In this document: positions 12,060 through 23,357 of the stretch, piece by piece
Layout: each line of letters opens with the position of its first letter
How positions within the stretch are numbered: position 1 is the first letter of the stretch
Source of the DNA: Sphaerolaimus hirsutus
Lineage: Eukaryota; Nematoda; Chromadorea; Monhysterida; Sphaerolaimidae
DNA length: 64,000 nt
Direction of reading: 5' to 3'
Assembly: GCA_964036195.1 (NCBI GenBank)
Contig: OZ038457.1
Coordinates: forward strand, 4,498,635 to 4,562,634
Program-made: the position numbers and the translations under genes
Notes under the pieces: generated by a model
The model's database searches: none
Seen by the model: the letters and a program-made list of their open reading frames with translations, nothing else
Told to the model about the DNA's origin: nothing

Positions 12060-12480
12060 GCGCTTCACGCTCTCCTTTCGAATGGCGTTCCCATGGCGCC
12101 GCCCTCATCAGCGCCATTTCTCTGGCGCTGCTCCACTACTACACGCACGGGAAAGGTGGCAGCGCGGCGCGGGGCAGCAAGCATGCAAATAAATACGCGC
12201 CAGCCAGCTAGCGAGGGCCCGTGTAACAGCGGCAGCAGTGGGACTGCGGCTGCCGCGCAAGTAACACGGCTGCGGCGCGCCCTCGGGCAGCCGCAGCCAC
12301 CGGCCATCGCCCTGCGCCGATCGATTTGAAGCGCGCCGCCGCGCCGCCGCGCCGCCGTGCACATGCAATGGGCCGCGCGGCGCGCATTAGCTGGTGATAC
12401 AAACACGGCCGCGCGCCGCCGCCCGCCGCCCGATCGGCAGTGATACGGCCGCAGTGGTGGGAATTGGGGGGTTCATAGCG
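12060..12480. other. CpG-rich block
   Basis: About 420 bp of very GC- and CpG-rich sequence, including runs of GCCGCGCCGCC at 12330-12360. Frames are open on both strands, as expected from base composition, and none contains a recognisable domain. The word element at 12482 was inserted immediately to its right. It could be a CpG-island promoter or an unrecognised first exon. Confidence 0.4.
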
Positions 12481-12481
12481 G

Positions 12482-13450
12482 CAACGATGGGTAAGTTCTC
12501 CAAAAAAAAACACTTTCTGTGTTTTGAGTTTTTCAAAAATGAATACCTGTGTTTTGAGTTTTTTTCTCGAAAAAAACTTGAGTAACTCTGTTTTTATTTC
12601 TGTGTTTTTTTTGTAAAAACTCGATTTTTTGAGTTTTTTTCTAAAAAACTCGAGTTTTTTCCAAAAAATCGAGTTTCCCCCCCAAAAATTTCGATTTACA
12701 GCATTTCGATCTGAAAACAGTGGTTTTCTTATAAAATATTGGTTTTACACATGTTTTAACCCCACATAACATCTGTGTATTCATTCAAGTGTCAAAAAGT
12801 CCATAAAAATGTCCACAATGACGTAACCAAAACAGGTTATAAATGCATACAAACAGGATATATTTGAAATAAACATGTAGATAGCTACACAACCTAGTAC
12901 AGTCTATGTGTAGCTGCGATGCAAATTATCAGTAATAAATACATCATGGATACATTGGATACATGATGTACATCATCCCGGAGGGGGCTATTTTGAGGGG
13001 GACTTATTATTTCACCAGTCCATTTTGAGGGAAGTTAATTCAAGGGGGTTAATTCGAGGTAATAATGTATACTTAAATGTCGAAACTTAAATGTCGAAAC
13101 TTAAATTGTCAAATCCACCATGAGATGTGCATGCCATCTTGAATTTTTTATTTGTACCATTATAAAATATGAATACATACTGTACATATTTACACACTAT
13201 ACATGCTTATCTTATCTTGTTTAGTATAACTGAATTAATGTGCATTCAACCGCTTCACTGAAAAAAAACACAAAAACTCAGAAAAACTTTTCTGTGTTTC
13301 CGTGTTTCTGTGTTTCTGTGTTCTCCAAAAAACAACTCATTTGAGTTTTGAGTTTTTCAAAATTTATGAGTTTCCGTGTTTCTGTGTAAAACAAAAACAC
13401 AGAAACTCAATGAGTTTCTGTGTTCAATTTCTGTGTTTTTTCCATCGTTG
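12482..13450. mobile_element. hAT-type MITE, CAACGATGG ends, word TGTGTTTTTGAG
   Basis: The ends CAACGATGG and CCATCGTTG are flanked by the exact 8-mer catagcgg (12474-12481 and 13451-13458). Both sub-terminal regions repeat TCTGTGTTTTTGAGTTTTT-like words on one strand or the other. A decayed right half of a CCGTATT element lies at about 12885-13060. Confidence 0.85.
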
Positions 13451-13458
13451 CATAGCGG

Positions 13459-14143
13459 TTTGATTTGGGTGACTTTTTGAAGGTATGTTTTTGGGGAAAT
13501 TGACTTTTTATCCACTTTTTTTGTGAAAATACTGAAGGAAGTAAGAGAATTTATGATTTCGGGTATTTGTACTCTATTAGCTTGAAGATCAATACCGAAT
13601 TTGTTCTTATAGAATCTAATCAATAGCGTTCTATTTTTTCGTCAACTTTTTTTGCCTGCCGTTCTATTGGAGGTGCCGTTCTTTTGGAAGCTGCGGTTTT
13701 AGATTTTCACCTAGGTATCTTTATTGCACATTTTTCATTTGAACACTTGTTCAAACACAATTTTCATTTGTATTTTAAATGAAACACAAGCAACATTTTA
13801 ATATCAGATCATCAATTCAAATTAGGTAAACCAAATGTAAAACAACCCTGGATTAATGACCTAATAATAATATAGTTCAGCACAAGAAAAAAATAAAAAA
13901 AATTTTCAAAAAAAAAATCCAATTTAATATGTCCATCGCCGTCACTAACGACGGCTAGATAGCGGAACTGCGCGCAGCTGGCGTCAAAAGATCCTCGGGG
14001 CAGGTATGTATTCACGGGTCATTTTAATGAGATAGTCGGTTGTAAAATAAATGACTTTCGGCTGTGACGTGAGCGCAGACGTCTGATGTCTCGACGGACA
14101 TAACTAAATATTTATGAGTCTATGCGATGCTAATATGCAGGTA
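13459..14143. other. Non-coding, with CCGTTCTATTGGAGG fragment
   Basis: A fragment of the CCGTTCTATT family (see 35613) occupies about 13628-13705. The rest is AT-rich without visible genes. Confidence 0.5.
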
Positions 14144-14251
14144 CCGTATTTCTCCGTATTGCATTATACGGATCATAAACTGTAGTTTTTTGGCGATTAC
14201 ATTCTCTTCAGTCATTTCGGGTGGGGATATTTCGAGGGTGGGGGTATTATT

Positions 14252-14821
14252 GGCTATTTACACAGGTCCCGGCCGGGGACCGGGACCCGGCAAAACATAA
14301 TTTTTTTCAAAAATGAATAATTGGCGTGTATGGGTTGTTTGCATGTTAATTAGGTGAATTATCACCAAATTAGCATGCACAAAATTTTTGCGAGATGGTG
14401 ACATGCGCTGATGCAAATTTTTTTTGCGGGGGTGTATAGTTTTTTTTGATTTGTCTCAAATGTGGCATGTGTGTACTCCTTCGTTTACTGAGTACACATG
14501 CCAAATTTCAGCTCAGCACCGTTAACGTTTATCATTTTATTCACACTTCCAATTTTTTTTTGATCACTGTATTTTTGTATTNNNNNNNNNNNNNNNNNNN
14601 NNNNNNNNNNNNNNNNNNNNNNNNNNNNNNNNNNNNNNNNNNNNNNNNNNNNNNNNNNNNNNNNNNNNNNNNNNNNNNNNNNNNNNNNNNNNNNNNNNNN
14701 NNNNNNNNNNNNNNNNNNNNNNNNNNNNNNNNNNNNNNNNNNNNNNNNNNNNNNNNNNNNNNNNNNNNNNNNNNNNNNNNNGCCGGGTCCCGGTCCCTGG
14801 CCGGGACCTGTGTAAATAGCC
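14252..14821. mobile_element. MULE-like palindrome, 9-bp duplication, GGGACC words
   Basis: The ends GGCTATTTACACAGG and CCTGTGTAAATAGCC are flanked by the exact 9-mer ggtattatt (14243-14251 and 14822-14830). Next to the ends lies CCGGCCGGGGACCGGGAC on both strands. A 9-bp duplication with long inverted ends fits Mutator-like elements, but no transposase is present to confirm it. The centre is lost in a 200-N gap. Confidence 0.75.
14582..14781. other. Assembly gap (200 N)
   Basis: Exactly 200 N replace the centre of the palindrome 14252-14821. The frames drawn across it are artefacts. Confidence 0.98.
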
Positions 14822-14881
14822 GGTATTATTTCATAAGCTCGCTCAGACATGGGGGGGGGGGGTTCTCGTGGAAATACGGTA

Positions 14882-15274
14882 TACAAAAATAACTGGGTTA
14901 TTTCCAAAATTTTGTTCTAATTTTTATCTTATTTTTTTGTGTAAAGGTCTTGCAAGTTGCAACTCAATATATGTGGCCTAAATATGAACAGCTTGATTCA
15001 CCATGCAAGAGCTTCTGACTGGGGGCAATTTATCAGCTGATAAAAATGTGTTTATTCTAAAGGTATATTTTTATTATAAGTCAAGTGACAGGTAAACTTA
15101 TAAATAGATCAGTCATAGCATACAGCACAACACCTTTCAAAATGACCACTATGAACTTATAGACCTGTCTTGAAATACCCCCCCCCCAATTGAGTGTAAA
15201 CGGAACGTTCATGACAAAATGTTATCCAGGCAACACAGAACACGCGTTAAAACAATGACTGTGTCATGTAAAGC
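14882..15274. other. Decayed interior of a CCGTATT element
   Basis: The stretch 15140-15270 (ACTATGAACTTATA, C-run, AACACGCGTTAAAAC) matches the interior of the element at 8248. No gene is visible. Confidence 0.5.
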
Positions 15275-15695
15275 CGGAATTACAGCTCAGCGGCATTTGA
15301 CGTGAAATGATGACGTCGTAAAATTGATTACATCAAAATAGGTACAGCGATAACATAGGTAAAGCGTGGAAATTTCAGGATTTGATAGTTGTAGTAATTG
15401 TGTGTAATGTCCTAAAAATTTTAAGAAAATAAGTATTTTTTAATAAGTTATTAATTTTACGTCAAAATTTTCACATTCTACGTCAACATTTCACGTCAAA
15501 CATTTTACGTCACCAAAAAATTTTGACGTTAAATAAATAACTACTTAAATAATGATTTTTTGATAAAATTTTTTTGGGACATTACTAGAACTATCTAATT
15601 CTGAAATTTCAATGCTGTACCTTTGTCTATTTTGATGTAATCAATTTTACGACGTCATCATTTCACGTCAAATGCCGCTGAGGTGTAATTCCGGC
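15275..15695. repeat. Palindrome, GCCGGAATTACA ends, TTTTACGTCA words
   Basis: The arms AGCCGGAATTACAGCTCAG and CTGAGGTGTAATTCCGGCT are inverted copies, and pairing continues through GCATTTGACGTGAAATGATG into the centre near 15500. The words TTTACGTCA and TTCACGTCA recur. The element at 38781-39270 shares the same GATTACAGCTC end and TTGATTACAT.AAA.T arm sequence. Confidence 0.75.
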
Positions 15696-15815
15696 TCTAG
15701 AACAGGGTTTATACCATCTACATAAGTCTATATGGTAGTTATTGCTGCATTTTCCTACGTCTGCGTACGTTACACACTTTAAATTAGTAAAATACTGCGA
15801 GTTCAAGAAATTCAC

Positions 15816-15892
15816 TACCTGGCCGGGAATCGAACCCGAGCCGAGACCTTAACTGCACGTGTGAATGCTCTTACCGACTGAGCTACCAAATG
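15816..15892 (-). tRNA. tRNA-like sequence, probably SINE head or pseudogene
   Basis: On the minus strand the A box TAGCTCAGTCGG and B box GGTTCGATTCC are perfect matches to the Pol III consensus. The D stem (GCTC/GAGC) and T stem (TCGGG/CCCGG, one wobble) form. The seven-base acceptor arms 15886-15892 and 15816-15822 pair at six positions. The anticodon arm has a mismatch, lacks U33, and the stretch to the T stem is about four bases too long. A functional tRNA is therefore unlikely. It sits inside the decayed CCGTATT element ending at 16100. Confidence 0.5.
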
Positions 15893-16070
15893 CGACACTT
15901 TGGACTGGCAATGTAGAGGCTAACGTATCACCGCGGCACTGCTTTAACTATACCCCCACCCGAAATGAGTGTAAAGATATGAATGTAACTGCTAAAGACT
16001 GCAGTTTGTGATCTGTGTAATGCAAAGCACACGTTAAAAACTATGGCTGAGTTTGCAAACTGAAAAAATA

Positions 16071-16100
16071 ACCCCCTGGGGGTATTTCGAGGAAATACGG
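16071..16100. repeat. Right end of a CCGTATT TA-MITE
   Basis: The sequence CCCTGGGGGTATTTCGAGG followed by AAATACGG and TA is the right terminus of the family. Its left part is the matching decayed sequence from about 15140, now interrupted by the palindrome at 15275 and the tRNA-like sequence. Confidence 0.65.
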
Positions 16101-16531
16101 TATGTCATTAACCATCTATCGTTCACAGTTATATCATTTTGAAGGCGTGTCTAAAGACATCATCTAAGGCTGCGTCACAAGGGCTCTGATTGATATGACT
16201 GATGATTAATTTGATTGACATTTTTTATTCGATTTCAGGCAGCTGCTGCCAGTCACGTGCGAATAAGGTGATTACTAATAAATATTAACGTTTTGTTATT
16301 TAACGAATTAATCTGATTTAATGAATTTAATTGTCACTTGAAATTTTTAGACATTTTTGATTCGATTTCAGGTACCTTCTTAATGCATGCCAATCAACGT
16401 TATAATAATAATAATTTATTTGATATGATTTTATGAATTATTTTGATCATGTCTATGACACTAACATAGGTAGTTGTTAAAATATATTTAGGTACATTCA
16501 CTAGAAAGATACATATACTCAAGTACTTAGT
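16101..16531. other. Non-coding AT-rich spacer
   Basis: Nothing is supportable apart from two similar GACATTTTTTATTCGATTTCAGG-type stretches (16220 and 16350), which suggest a small local duplication. Confidence 0.4.
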
Positions 16532-17860
16532 AATTCTAAAAGTCGACAAGTCCATAAAATGTGATTTTGAGTAAATCGCATTTTAAGTTTCAAACCCAAT
16601 TCCAGGCCCGTGGTGCGTGTCCAATTTGGCTCTCTCATGCTTTCCATTAAGTTCCATATGTTGACAATAAAGTGTCAAATTTTCAGCCCCTAATCTCAAC
16701 GTATATGTGAAAAATGGGGTGTCCATAAAATTCCATTCGGTCAGAGCAAAACTGTTTTTGGGAGGGAAATGGATTTGTCGCTAGGGTTCAAACGATATGA
16801 CTTTTCGATATCGATGTTCGATATTCGATATTGAAAAATGGTCGATATTCGATATTCGATATTTTGATATTTTCGATATTCGATATTGCGATATGCTTTT
16901 GGTATAGCAAGGCATATTTCAAGTGGCATATTGTATTTTCATGTGGTTGCACACATGTTTAATCATCTCTCCACTGAAATTTGAATGGTGCAAGTGATTT
17001 TAACAAGCTTACATCACTCAATGGTAGAAAATAGAAGAAAAACATGATGAATCAAAGTGTATCAGACAAATAACAATTGGTAGATATTACAGTTCATCCT
17101 AACCTAATTGCTTAAGGGCATGTTGCAAAAAAAGTATATCAGCGTTTTCTGGCTTCAAATTTAGCACTCCAACAACAATGACATTATAAATACTGTACTT
17201 TTACTCATCAAACACAATACTATAAGCACATCAGATCAACCATAAACATCTCCAAATGAAAATGAAAAGTAAATTTGGGGACACAATACAGGTTCGATAT
17301 ATCGAAAAAATGGTCGATATTCAATATCGATATTCGATATTTTTTCAAAATTTTCGATATCGATATTCGATATTCGATATTTTTTCAAAATTTTCGATAT
17401 CGATATTCGATATTCGATATTAAAAAATGGTCGATATCCGATATTCGATATTCGATACGATACATCGTTTGAACCCTACTTGTCGCCTTCTTGCAGGCAA
17501 GAACATTTTTGTTCCCACCCGCGTTGCGCCTCCCTTATGGGAAATTTATGTACTTGTCGGCTTTTAGAAATCGGTGCCCATAGTGGACTTATCACATTTC
17601 TTGCGTTTTTTTCACATAAAAAAGGATGCGCAGGATGGACTTGTCGACTTTTAGCCCAAAACTAAGTGGAGTTGTCGACTTCTTGCCCAAATTTTTTGCA
17701 TTTTTCCCCAAAAATGTCAAATTTGGCACTATGCCATATGGGCATGTGAGGTCAAAAAATTTATGGAAAATGATGAAAAATGTGCGGAAGTAGCCCCAGA
17801 TGACGTTTCCGGGCCTAACTCGAAATTTTCATATTTTGGACTTGTCGACTTTTAGAATTG
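16532..17860. mobile_element. GTCGACAAGTCC foldback, host of CGATAT element
   Basis: The left end AATTCTAAAAGTCGACAAG and right end CTTGTCGACTTTTAGAATT are inverted copies. Other words (TTTTAGCCCAAAACTAAG, GACTTCTTGCCCA) also recur at 4985 and 36163. The element at 16782-17478 is inserted in it. Confidence 0.7.
16782..17478. mobile_element. hAT-type MITE, TAGGGTTCAAACG ends, word CGATATT
   Basis: The ends TAGGGTTCAAACGAT and ATCGTTTGAACCCTA are flanked by 8-mers tttgtcgc and cttgtcgc, a near-perfect duplication. About 100-150 bp at each end repeat TCGATATTCGATATC on both strands; the middle is ordinary AT-rich sequence. Fragments of the same word element lie at 21873-21935 and 26835-26965. 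Confidence 0.83.
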
Positions 17861-18748
17861 GACGCCTCAAATATATTTAGGTACCTTTTGCAAATGTTGC
17901 GCAAATTTAAATTTCGAAATTTTTACAACGTGAACAGTCCCAACTATTCTGCACGGTAGTGTATTATTATGAAGAAAAATAAAGTTTTTATTCAGATGAA
18001 ATATGGTAGACTTAAATATTATTTGGCAGTCAGTTGACTATACCTGACATTCTATTCAAAAATATGTTTTGTGGCAAAATTTTTTTTCTTTGGAAAAATT
18101 CTAATTTTATTAATAAGACTTCTCGATGGAGTGTTAGTTGTAGTATTTGATTATCAAATACTACATTGTGCACTGCAGAACATGCGGTCCGCTAAGTATA
18201 TTTACATTTTGTTAACCAACAGAAATACGCAGTATGAAATCTCTGACCACTTCCACTAAATGAATATTTAAAGTAATGATCGACTAGTCTAGAAAGAAAA
18301 ATTCGTTTTAAGCTACAAGGTGACAAAATTGAGGGATAATAACTGGGCGGGCCACCACAGAAGCATCTCTACTCAAATACGGCACTGCGCATACTCACCG
18401 TGTAAATCAATTTATAGTTAAATTTTTTCACCGTATTTACAAACCCTCATAACTCCATCGGTCGGTATTTTTTGGTCAGACTTTTAACTGTGTTTCAATT
18501 CAAGCGAGTTTGTTATTATACCAGAGAAAACGGAGGACTGAAATTTATGTTTCCAAATTGTCCTGAATTTCCGTGATAAAAATTTTCATTTTTTTTAAAA
18601 CCAGTTCCCACACTTAATTTTGCATATGCAAAATCGATTTACGCTGCGAGAAATGCGCAGGGTCGTAGCAATGTCGAGTAGGATGCACCCGAAGGAAAGT
18701 CACACGCAGCCGGGCGATTCATCTGAAAGCGGTGTGTTCACTGGCCCG
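17861..18748. other. Non-coding stretch
   Basis: It contains a fragment of the 9779 family near 18125-18200 (GATGGAGTGTTAG...ATGCGGTCCGC), with a short perfect hairpin around TAGTATTTGATTATCAAATACTA. I see no gene. Confidence 0.45.
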
Positions 18749-18957
18749 ACACACTAGTTTACTAACAGTAAACTAAGAATCTGGTAAACTAAGTTTTCAG
18801 ATTCTGAGTGAATCTGAGTTTACCGGAATATGTTATTTATGATCTCCGTCAACTGTAGTTGACGAACAGCTCATTCCGGTAAACTCAGATGCGCTCAGAA
18901 GCTGACAAATGAGTTTACCAAGTTCTTAGTTTACCGTTAGTAAACTAGTGTGTGCAG
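18749..18957. repeat. Palindrome, ACACACTAG ends, word GTAAACT
   Basis: It opens ACACACTAGTTTACTAAC and closes GTTAGTAAACTAGTGTGT, and the words GTAAACT/AGTTTAC recur inside on both strands. The centre is CTCCGTCAACTGTAGTTGACG. A sister copy is at 36595-36785. Confidence 0.75.
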
Positions 18958-18965
18958 CGACATTA

Positions 18966-19775
18966 GCCCAACACACTAATTGACAACGACACCGAATGTG
19001 AACTGGTTTCGATCCCAATTCAAAGCTAACTGACGATACGAAGTATTTACGACGTTAAGTGCAAAAGTGTTGAATCATGAAGCTGTAGTGTTGAAAGATA
19101 TTGCAACATGTGCTATTTCGAAGCCGGCATTAAGTGTAAATGTGTATACAATGTTACTCGTCAGTAGGGTGTCAACAAAAATTTTTTGGCGGAAAACGGA
19201 AACGGAAACGGAAAAATTTTTGCACATGCCGGAAAACGGAAACGGAACCGAAAAAAAATTTGCACTTGCCGGAAAACGGAAAACGGAAAAATGGAAGGCC
19301 GGAAAACGGAAACGGAAATGGAAAAATTTACTGAAATTATGCCGGAAACAGGAAAAATTTGCTGAAATTTTGCCGGAAACAGGAAAAAATTTGCAGAAAT
19401 TTATCCTGAATTAAAAAAATTTGCAGAAATCTCACTAGAAATAAAAAAAATTCACGTCATTGAGAACCTGCATGCATTTTTACCAGTTTGGCTGAAACAG
19501 AAAACAGAAAATTGAGCTGGAAAGTGGAAAAAAGTTGGAAAAACAGACAATTGAACCGGAAAACGGAAAAAGGCGGAAAAACTGAAAAAATTTGCCGGAA
19601 AACGGAAAATGAGCCGGAAAAACGGAAACGGAAACGGAAAAAAAATTTAGCAGCCGGAAAACGGAAACGGAAACGGAAAAAAATTTGCCTGCGGAAAGCG
19701 GAAACGGAAAACGGAAAACGGAAAGTTGACACCCTACTCGTCAGCCATTTTTGGCAACGCCAGCTCGTCAACTAG
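18966..19775. mobile_element. ACACTA-TTGAC element hosting a GGAAACGG element
   Basis: The left end is ACACACTAATTGACAACG and the right end CGTCAACTAGTGTGT. The hAT-type element at 19165-19736 is inserted inside. Confidence 0.6.
19165..19736. mobile_element. hAT-type MITE, TAGGGTGTCAAC ends, word GGAAACGG
   Basis: The ends TAGGGTGTCAAC and GTTGACACCCTA are flanked by the exact 8-mer ctcgtcag (19157-19164 and 19737-19744). Nearly the whole interior is GCCGGAAAACGGAAACGGAA-type repeats, in the same orientation across the element. That is unusual here, because most other word elements have the word in both orientations. A close copy lies at 30053-30626. Confidence 0.9.
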
Positions 19776-19958
19776 TGTGTCAGGAGCAGGACCATTGTTA
19801 CGATGCAACCCGACTTGGGCGTGGTCATGTCGCCCGCCCGGTACCGTACATAAACACCTTCCCGATCAAGTCCGGCCCCCAATTTTTGATTTTTCTTCTG
19901 ACATCCTATCTTCAGTTCTAGTGCGCGCCGGAAGCTGAAACGTGGGGGAGATATGGGC

Positions 19959-20803
19959 CAGAGTTGTGCAAATACTGGTATTTTTGGAAAACGTAAACGT
20001 AAACGTAAATACCTTTTCCAAATCAAAAGTATAAATACTAAAACGTAAGGTATTTTAAAAATACCAAGGAATACGTAAAAAAAAACGTAAACGTAAAAAT
20101 ACTTGTGCTTTGGAAAATACCATTATTTTCACCTTTAGTGTGGCAAAATTCAACTATACGCTGGTGATTCTGGGGGAGTCCCAGACCCTGTAAAATGTTT
20201 TGTAAAATGCCAAATGGCATGCAAAGTGTCTAAAGTCATGCAAAATGCCCTGGAAGGTGGCAAATCTTTGCCATTTTGCTGGCCATTTTCCATGACTTTT
20301 GACACTTTGCATGACGTTTGACATTTTACAGGGCTTTTTACATGTTCTGGGAGTGGCACCAGAGTTTGCACTCGCCCTGCCAGTTTCAAAACATTTTAAA
20401 AATGTTACTCACAGTTGTTGCAAGTGGCGTCGTCGGTATTCATCAAAAAAAATTTATAGACGCAAGGCTCCACAAACAAACAAAAAGGTTTCTGTGTTCA
20501 GCGTTTGAACACATTTATGAATATGTACCCAGTATTCCATATGTAAGTGCAAGCGTGCAGTCATGTTACGTTTTTGCGATAACATAAGAATATTGTTGGC
20601 TGCAGGTGGTGCGGCCCATTTGAATATGTGCACGTGTGAACGATTTCAAGTTTTTTTACGTTTTCCCAAGTACCCGGGTATTTTGGTCAGGAAAACGTAA
20701 CAAAACGTAATGGTATTTTTGAAAACCGTAAACGTAAACGTAAGTATAAATACCCGAATAACCGGGTATTTCGGGTAAACGTAAATACGTTTTTCCAACT
20801 CTG
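19959..20803. mobile_element. hAT-type MITE, CAGAGTTG ends, word AAACGT
   Basis: The exact 8-bp duplication is atatgggc (19951-19958 and 20804-20811). Words CGTAAACGTAAACG fill the ends. It carries a CTGTAAAATG foldback (20161-20362) at the same internal position as its relatives at 29040 and 30963, so that cargo was acquired before these copies spread. Confidence 0.9.
20161..20362. repeat. CTGTAAAATG foldback (introner-like family) inside hAT MITE
   Basis: It begins CTGGTGATTCTGGGGGAGTC, then CCAGACCCTGTAAAATG, and ends ATTTTACAGGGC...CTGGGAGTGGCACCAG. The interior repeats GTCAAATGGCATG/CATGACTTTTGACA words on both strands. The same family forms intron 1 of the secreted-protein gene at 28030-28263. 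Confidence 0.75.
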
Positions 20804-21826
20804 ATATGGGCGCAACCCTCCTCTACTTCGCATGAATTTGGGGGGTCGCGGCGACCCCTTACAGGGTGGGTCGCCCTAAGTGCTAAAATATTGATTGGCT
20901 TTTTTGGTGTCCCACACAGGTCCGGCCCCCACTGAATTCTGAGCTGTGGGAGGGGTATAAATCTAAAATTTTGGGGATGTGTTATCAAAACCCCTCCCCT
21001 ACTATACACTATTCAAAAATGCCAGATTATTGTGAAAAATTTTGTAAAATTTCACTTATTCTCTAAAAAAGCACCACCCCAAATCAATGGATGACAAAAA
21101 AATTCAAGTTTTGGAACTTTTTTGTTTTACACTTGAAGAGCTGGTTTAGGATACTTTAAAGGGAAGTGTTTGATGTTTAAAGTTATGTAAACAACCATAC
21201 CTCTAAAATGCCTGCATTGCAAAATTTACTTGGGGGGAATTTCAAAGTGTGAATTTTGTAAATTTTTGTTCCTGCAATGATGTCATAAAATTCCCCCCAA
21301 GTAAATTTTACAATGCAGGCATTTTAGAGGTATGGTTGTTTACATAACTTTAAACATCAAACCCTTCCCTTTAAAGTATTCTAAACCAGCTCTTCAAGTG
21401 TATAAGAAAAAAGTTCGAAAACGTGAATTTTTTTGTCATCCATTTATTGGGGGGTGGTGTTTTTTAGAGAATAAGTGGAATTTTAAGAAATTTTTCACAA
21501 TAATCTGACATTTTTGAATAGTGTTTAGTAGGGGAGGGGTGTTGGTAACACATCCCCAATTTTTTAGATTTATACCCCTCCCACAGCTCAGAAATCAGTG
21601 GGGGCCGGACCTGTGTGGGACACCAAAAAAGCCAATAAAAATTTTGGTACTTAGGGCGACCCATCCTGTAAGGGGTCGCCGCGACCCCCCAATTCATGCG
21701 AAGTAGAGGGGGGTTGCGCCCATATCACCCCCACGTTTCAGCTTCCGGCGCGCCCTAGAACTGAAGATAGGATGTCACAAGTGAAATCAAAAATGGGGGG
21801 CCGGACTTGATCGGGAAGGTGTTTAT

Positions 21827-22877
21827 CTGTCCCAAACACTGTCATTTATTTGTGTGCACGCTGCATGCAACTGACGACGATATTAAATTTTTTCGATATC
21901 GATATTTCAAAACTGCTCGATATCCGATATCAAGGGGTATAGGACCATCAAATGGGGGACAATGCGGATACGACAAAAACTTTCCCGACAGACCAATATT
22001 TAAGAAAAACCTTTGAAAAACTTTTTGGGAAAAAAGGCACCAGGCACCTTACCTTCCTTCGTGACCGTGAGACTATGACGCACACAGAGATTTGTTTATA
22101 AATGATGCGGATATACGGTTAAATTATATACAATGTGGGACGATTAAGCTGGTAATTCCCAAACGACTTAATTCATCGAATTAATAGTGTGCGAAGCATA
22201 CGCTCCCTAGAGTATGCCATATCATTTAGATTAAGATTGATAAGCATAAATACCGTATTTCCTCGAAATACACCCCCCTCCCTTGAATACCCCTAGGCGT
22301 TTTCGAGCTAAGGAAAAATAAACAACCCCCTCGAACCCCCGTGTTGAATGACGTACATCACCTATACAATGCACATGATGTTTTTATTGGGGCCAAATCT
22401 CGTACAAGTGAAGAGACAATAGCTACTCCCCGTTTCACGTCACTGAACATCTCATCCCCCCCCCCCCCCCCACAGTGACGGGCAAAGTAAAGAGAAAGAA
22501 CAAAATGCATGACAATGACGTAATTCACTTGGTGGCGAAAGAGTCCACAGTGTCTGCGAGAAGAGCTTTGAATGCGGTTGGTTGTCAGGAATCCCAGCGG
22601 CAGTCCCGAGCTCTGTAAAGTGTCAAGTCAAGTGTCAAATGTCATGTAGTGTCATTCGAAACGGAAAATAAAAATTTTTGTTACTACATTTGCATGACAA
22701 TTGGCACTTTACTCTACATTTGACATGACAATTGACATGTTGCATTTTACATGACATTTGACCGTTTAGTTTACACTTCAGGGCTTGGGACTGCCACCTG
22801 GTGCTTGGGGCGCTTGGTGTCAAGTCAATTCATGTCGCCGTCATACACGTTTTTATTGATTTGGGTGGCATCAACTA
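21827..22877. other. Non-coding, CGATAT and CCGTATT fragments
   Basis: A CGATAT word fragment lies at 21873-21935. A CCGTATTTCCTCG end flanked by TA starts at about 22253 without a clear partner. A CTGTAAAGTG foldback is at 22599-22800. No exon is supportable. Confidence 0.5.
22599..22800. repeat. CTGTAAAGTG foldback
   Basis: The ends GGCAGTCCCGAGCTCTGTAA and TTCAGGGCTTGGGACTGCC are inverted copies, and GTCAAATGTCATG words recur between them. The sequence on its right (CACCAG then GTGGCAGTCCC on the minus strand) would also offer a splice donor, but I could not find coding sequence around it. Confidence 0.65.
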
Positions 22878-23357
22878 CCGTATTCCTCGAAATACCCCCA
22901 GGGGGTTTATTTTTTCAGAGTGAAATTTTTGAGGGGATGTTAAACGAGGGGGGGTATTTCGAGGGGGGGGTTATTATTTCGCCAGAAATTTTTTGAAAAC
23001 CCAGTACTAAATTGTCGTCTGAAACGTACGCAGACGTCGAAAAATGCAACAAAAATCCGCCATTAATAAGACTCCAAAGACTTGTATAAGTGTGTAGACG
23101 TATAAACACTTCTCAGATGACAAAGTCATCGTTTTTAACAGAGTTGTTAAAAGGTACGTACGTTTACTCGAAAAATACGCGTACGCGCGTACGCGGTAAA
23201 TACGTTTACATATACTTTTTAAAAAAATACCGTACGCGCTCGTACGCGTACATTTTCAAAGCATACGCGTACATAAAATGTATTTCAGAAAATTCAATGT
23301 GGGGGATATTTATAAAGTGACTACAGTGCTATGTATTTACAGACGTGGTTCCGTTGA

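Larger units (their letters stand above)
14144..14879. mobile_element. TA-flanked CCGTATT MITE, host of a second element
   Basis: It starts CCGTATTTCTCCG and ends GGAAATACGG, with TA on both sides (14142-14143 and 14880-14881). The GGCTATTT palindrome at 14252-14821 is inserted within it. Confidence 0.75.
19850..21826. repeat. Large palindrome, ATAAACACCTTCCCG ends
   Basis: The outer arms ATAAACACCTTCCCGATCAA and TTGATCGGGAAGGTGTTTAT are inverted copies. Pairing continues through GTCCGGCCCCC, GCTTCCGG and TGCAGGCATTTTAGAGG to a centre near 21260. The left arm is interrupted by the element at 19959-20803, so each uninterrupted arm is about 0.55 kb. A half copy of the inner part lies at 62094-62640. 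Confidence 0.85.

Noticed and set aside
12057-12513. Several frames of 60-113 codons in the CpG-rich block
   Set aside because: All frames on both strands are open because the block is GC-rich. None contains a domain, splice site or plausible start context.
14446-14907. Open frames of about 140 codons on both strands
   Set aside because: They run through the 200-N gap and are produced by it. The same holds for frames at 25222-25728 and 53262-53825.
15816-15892. Functional tRNA gene
   Set aside because: The anticodon stem has a mismatch, the loop lacks U33, and the spacing to the T stem is too long.
22599-22823. Fourth intron of the CTGTAAAATG type at 22599-22800
   Set aside because: A donor-like CACCAG/GTGGCAG exists, but the flanking sequence has no open coding frame of useful length and no acceptor in a fitting place.
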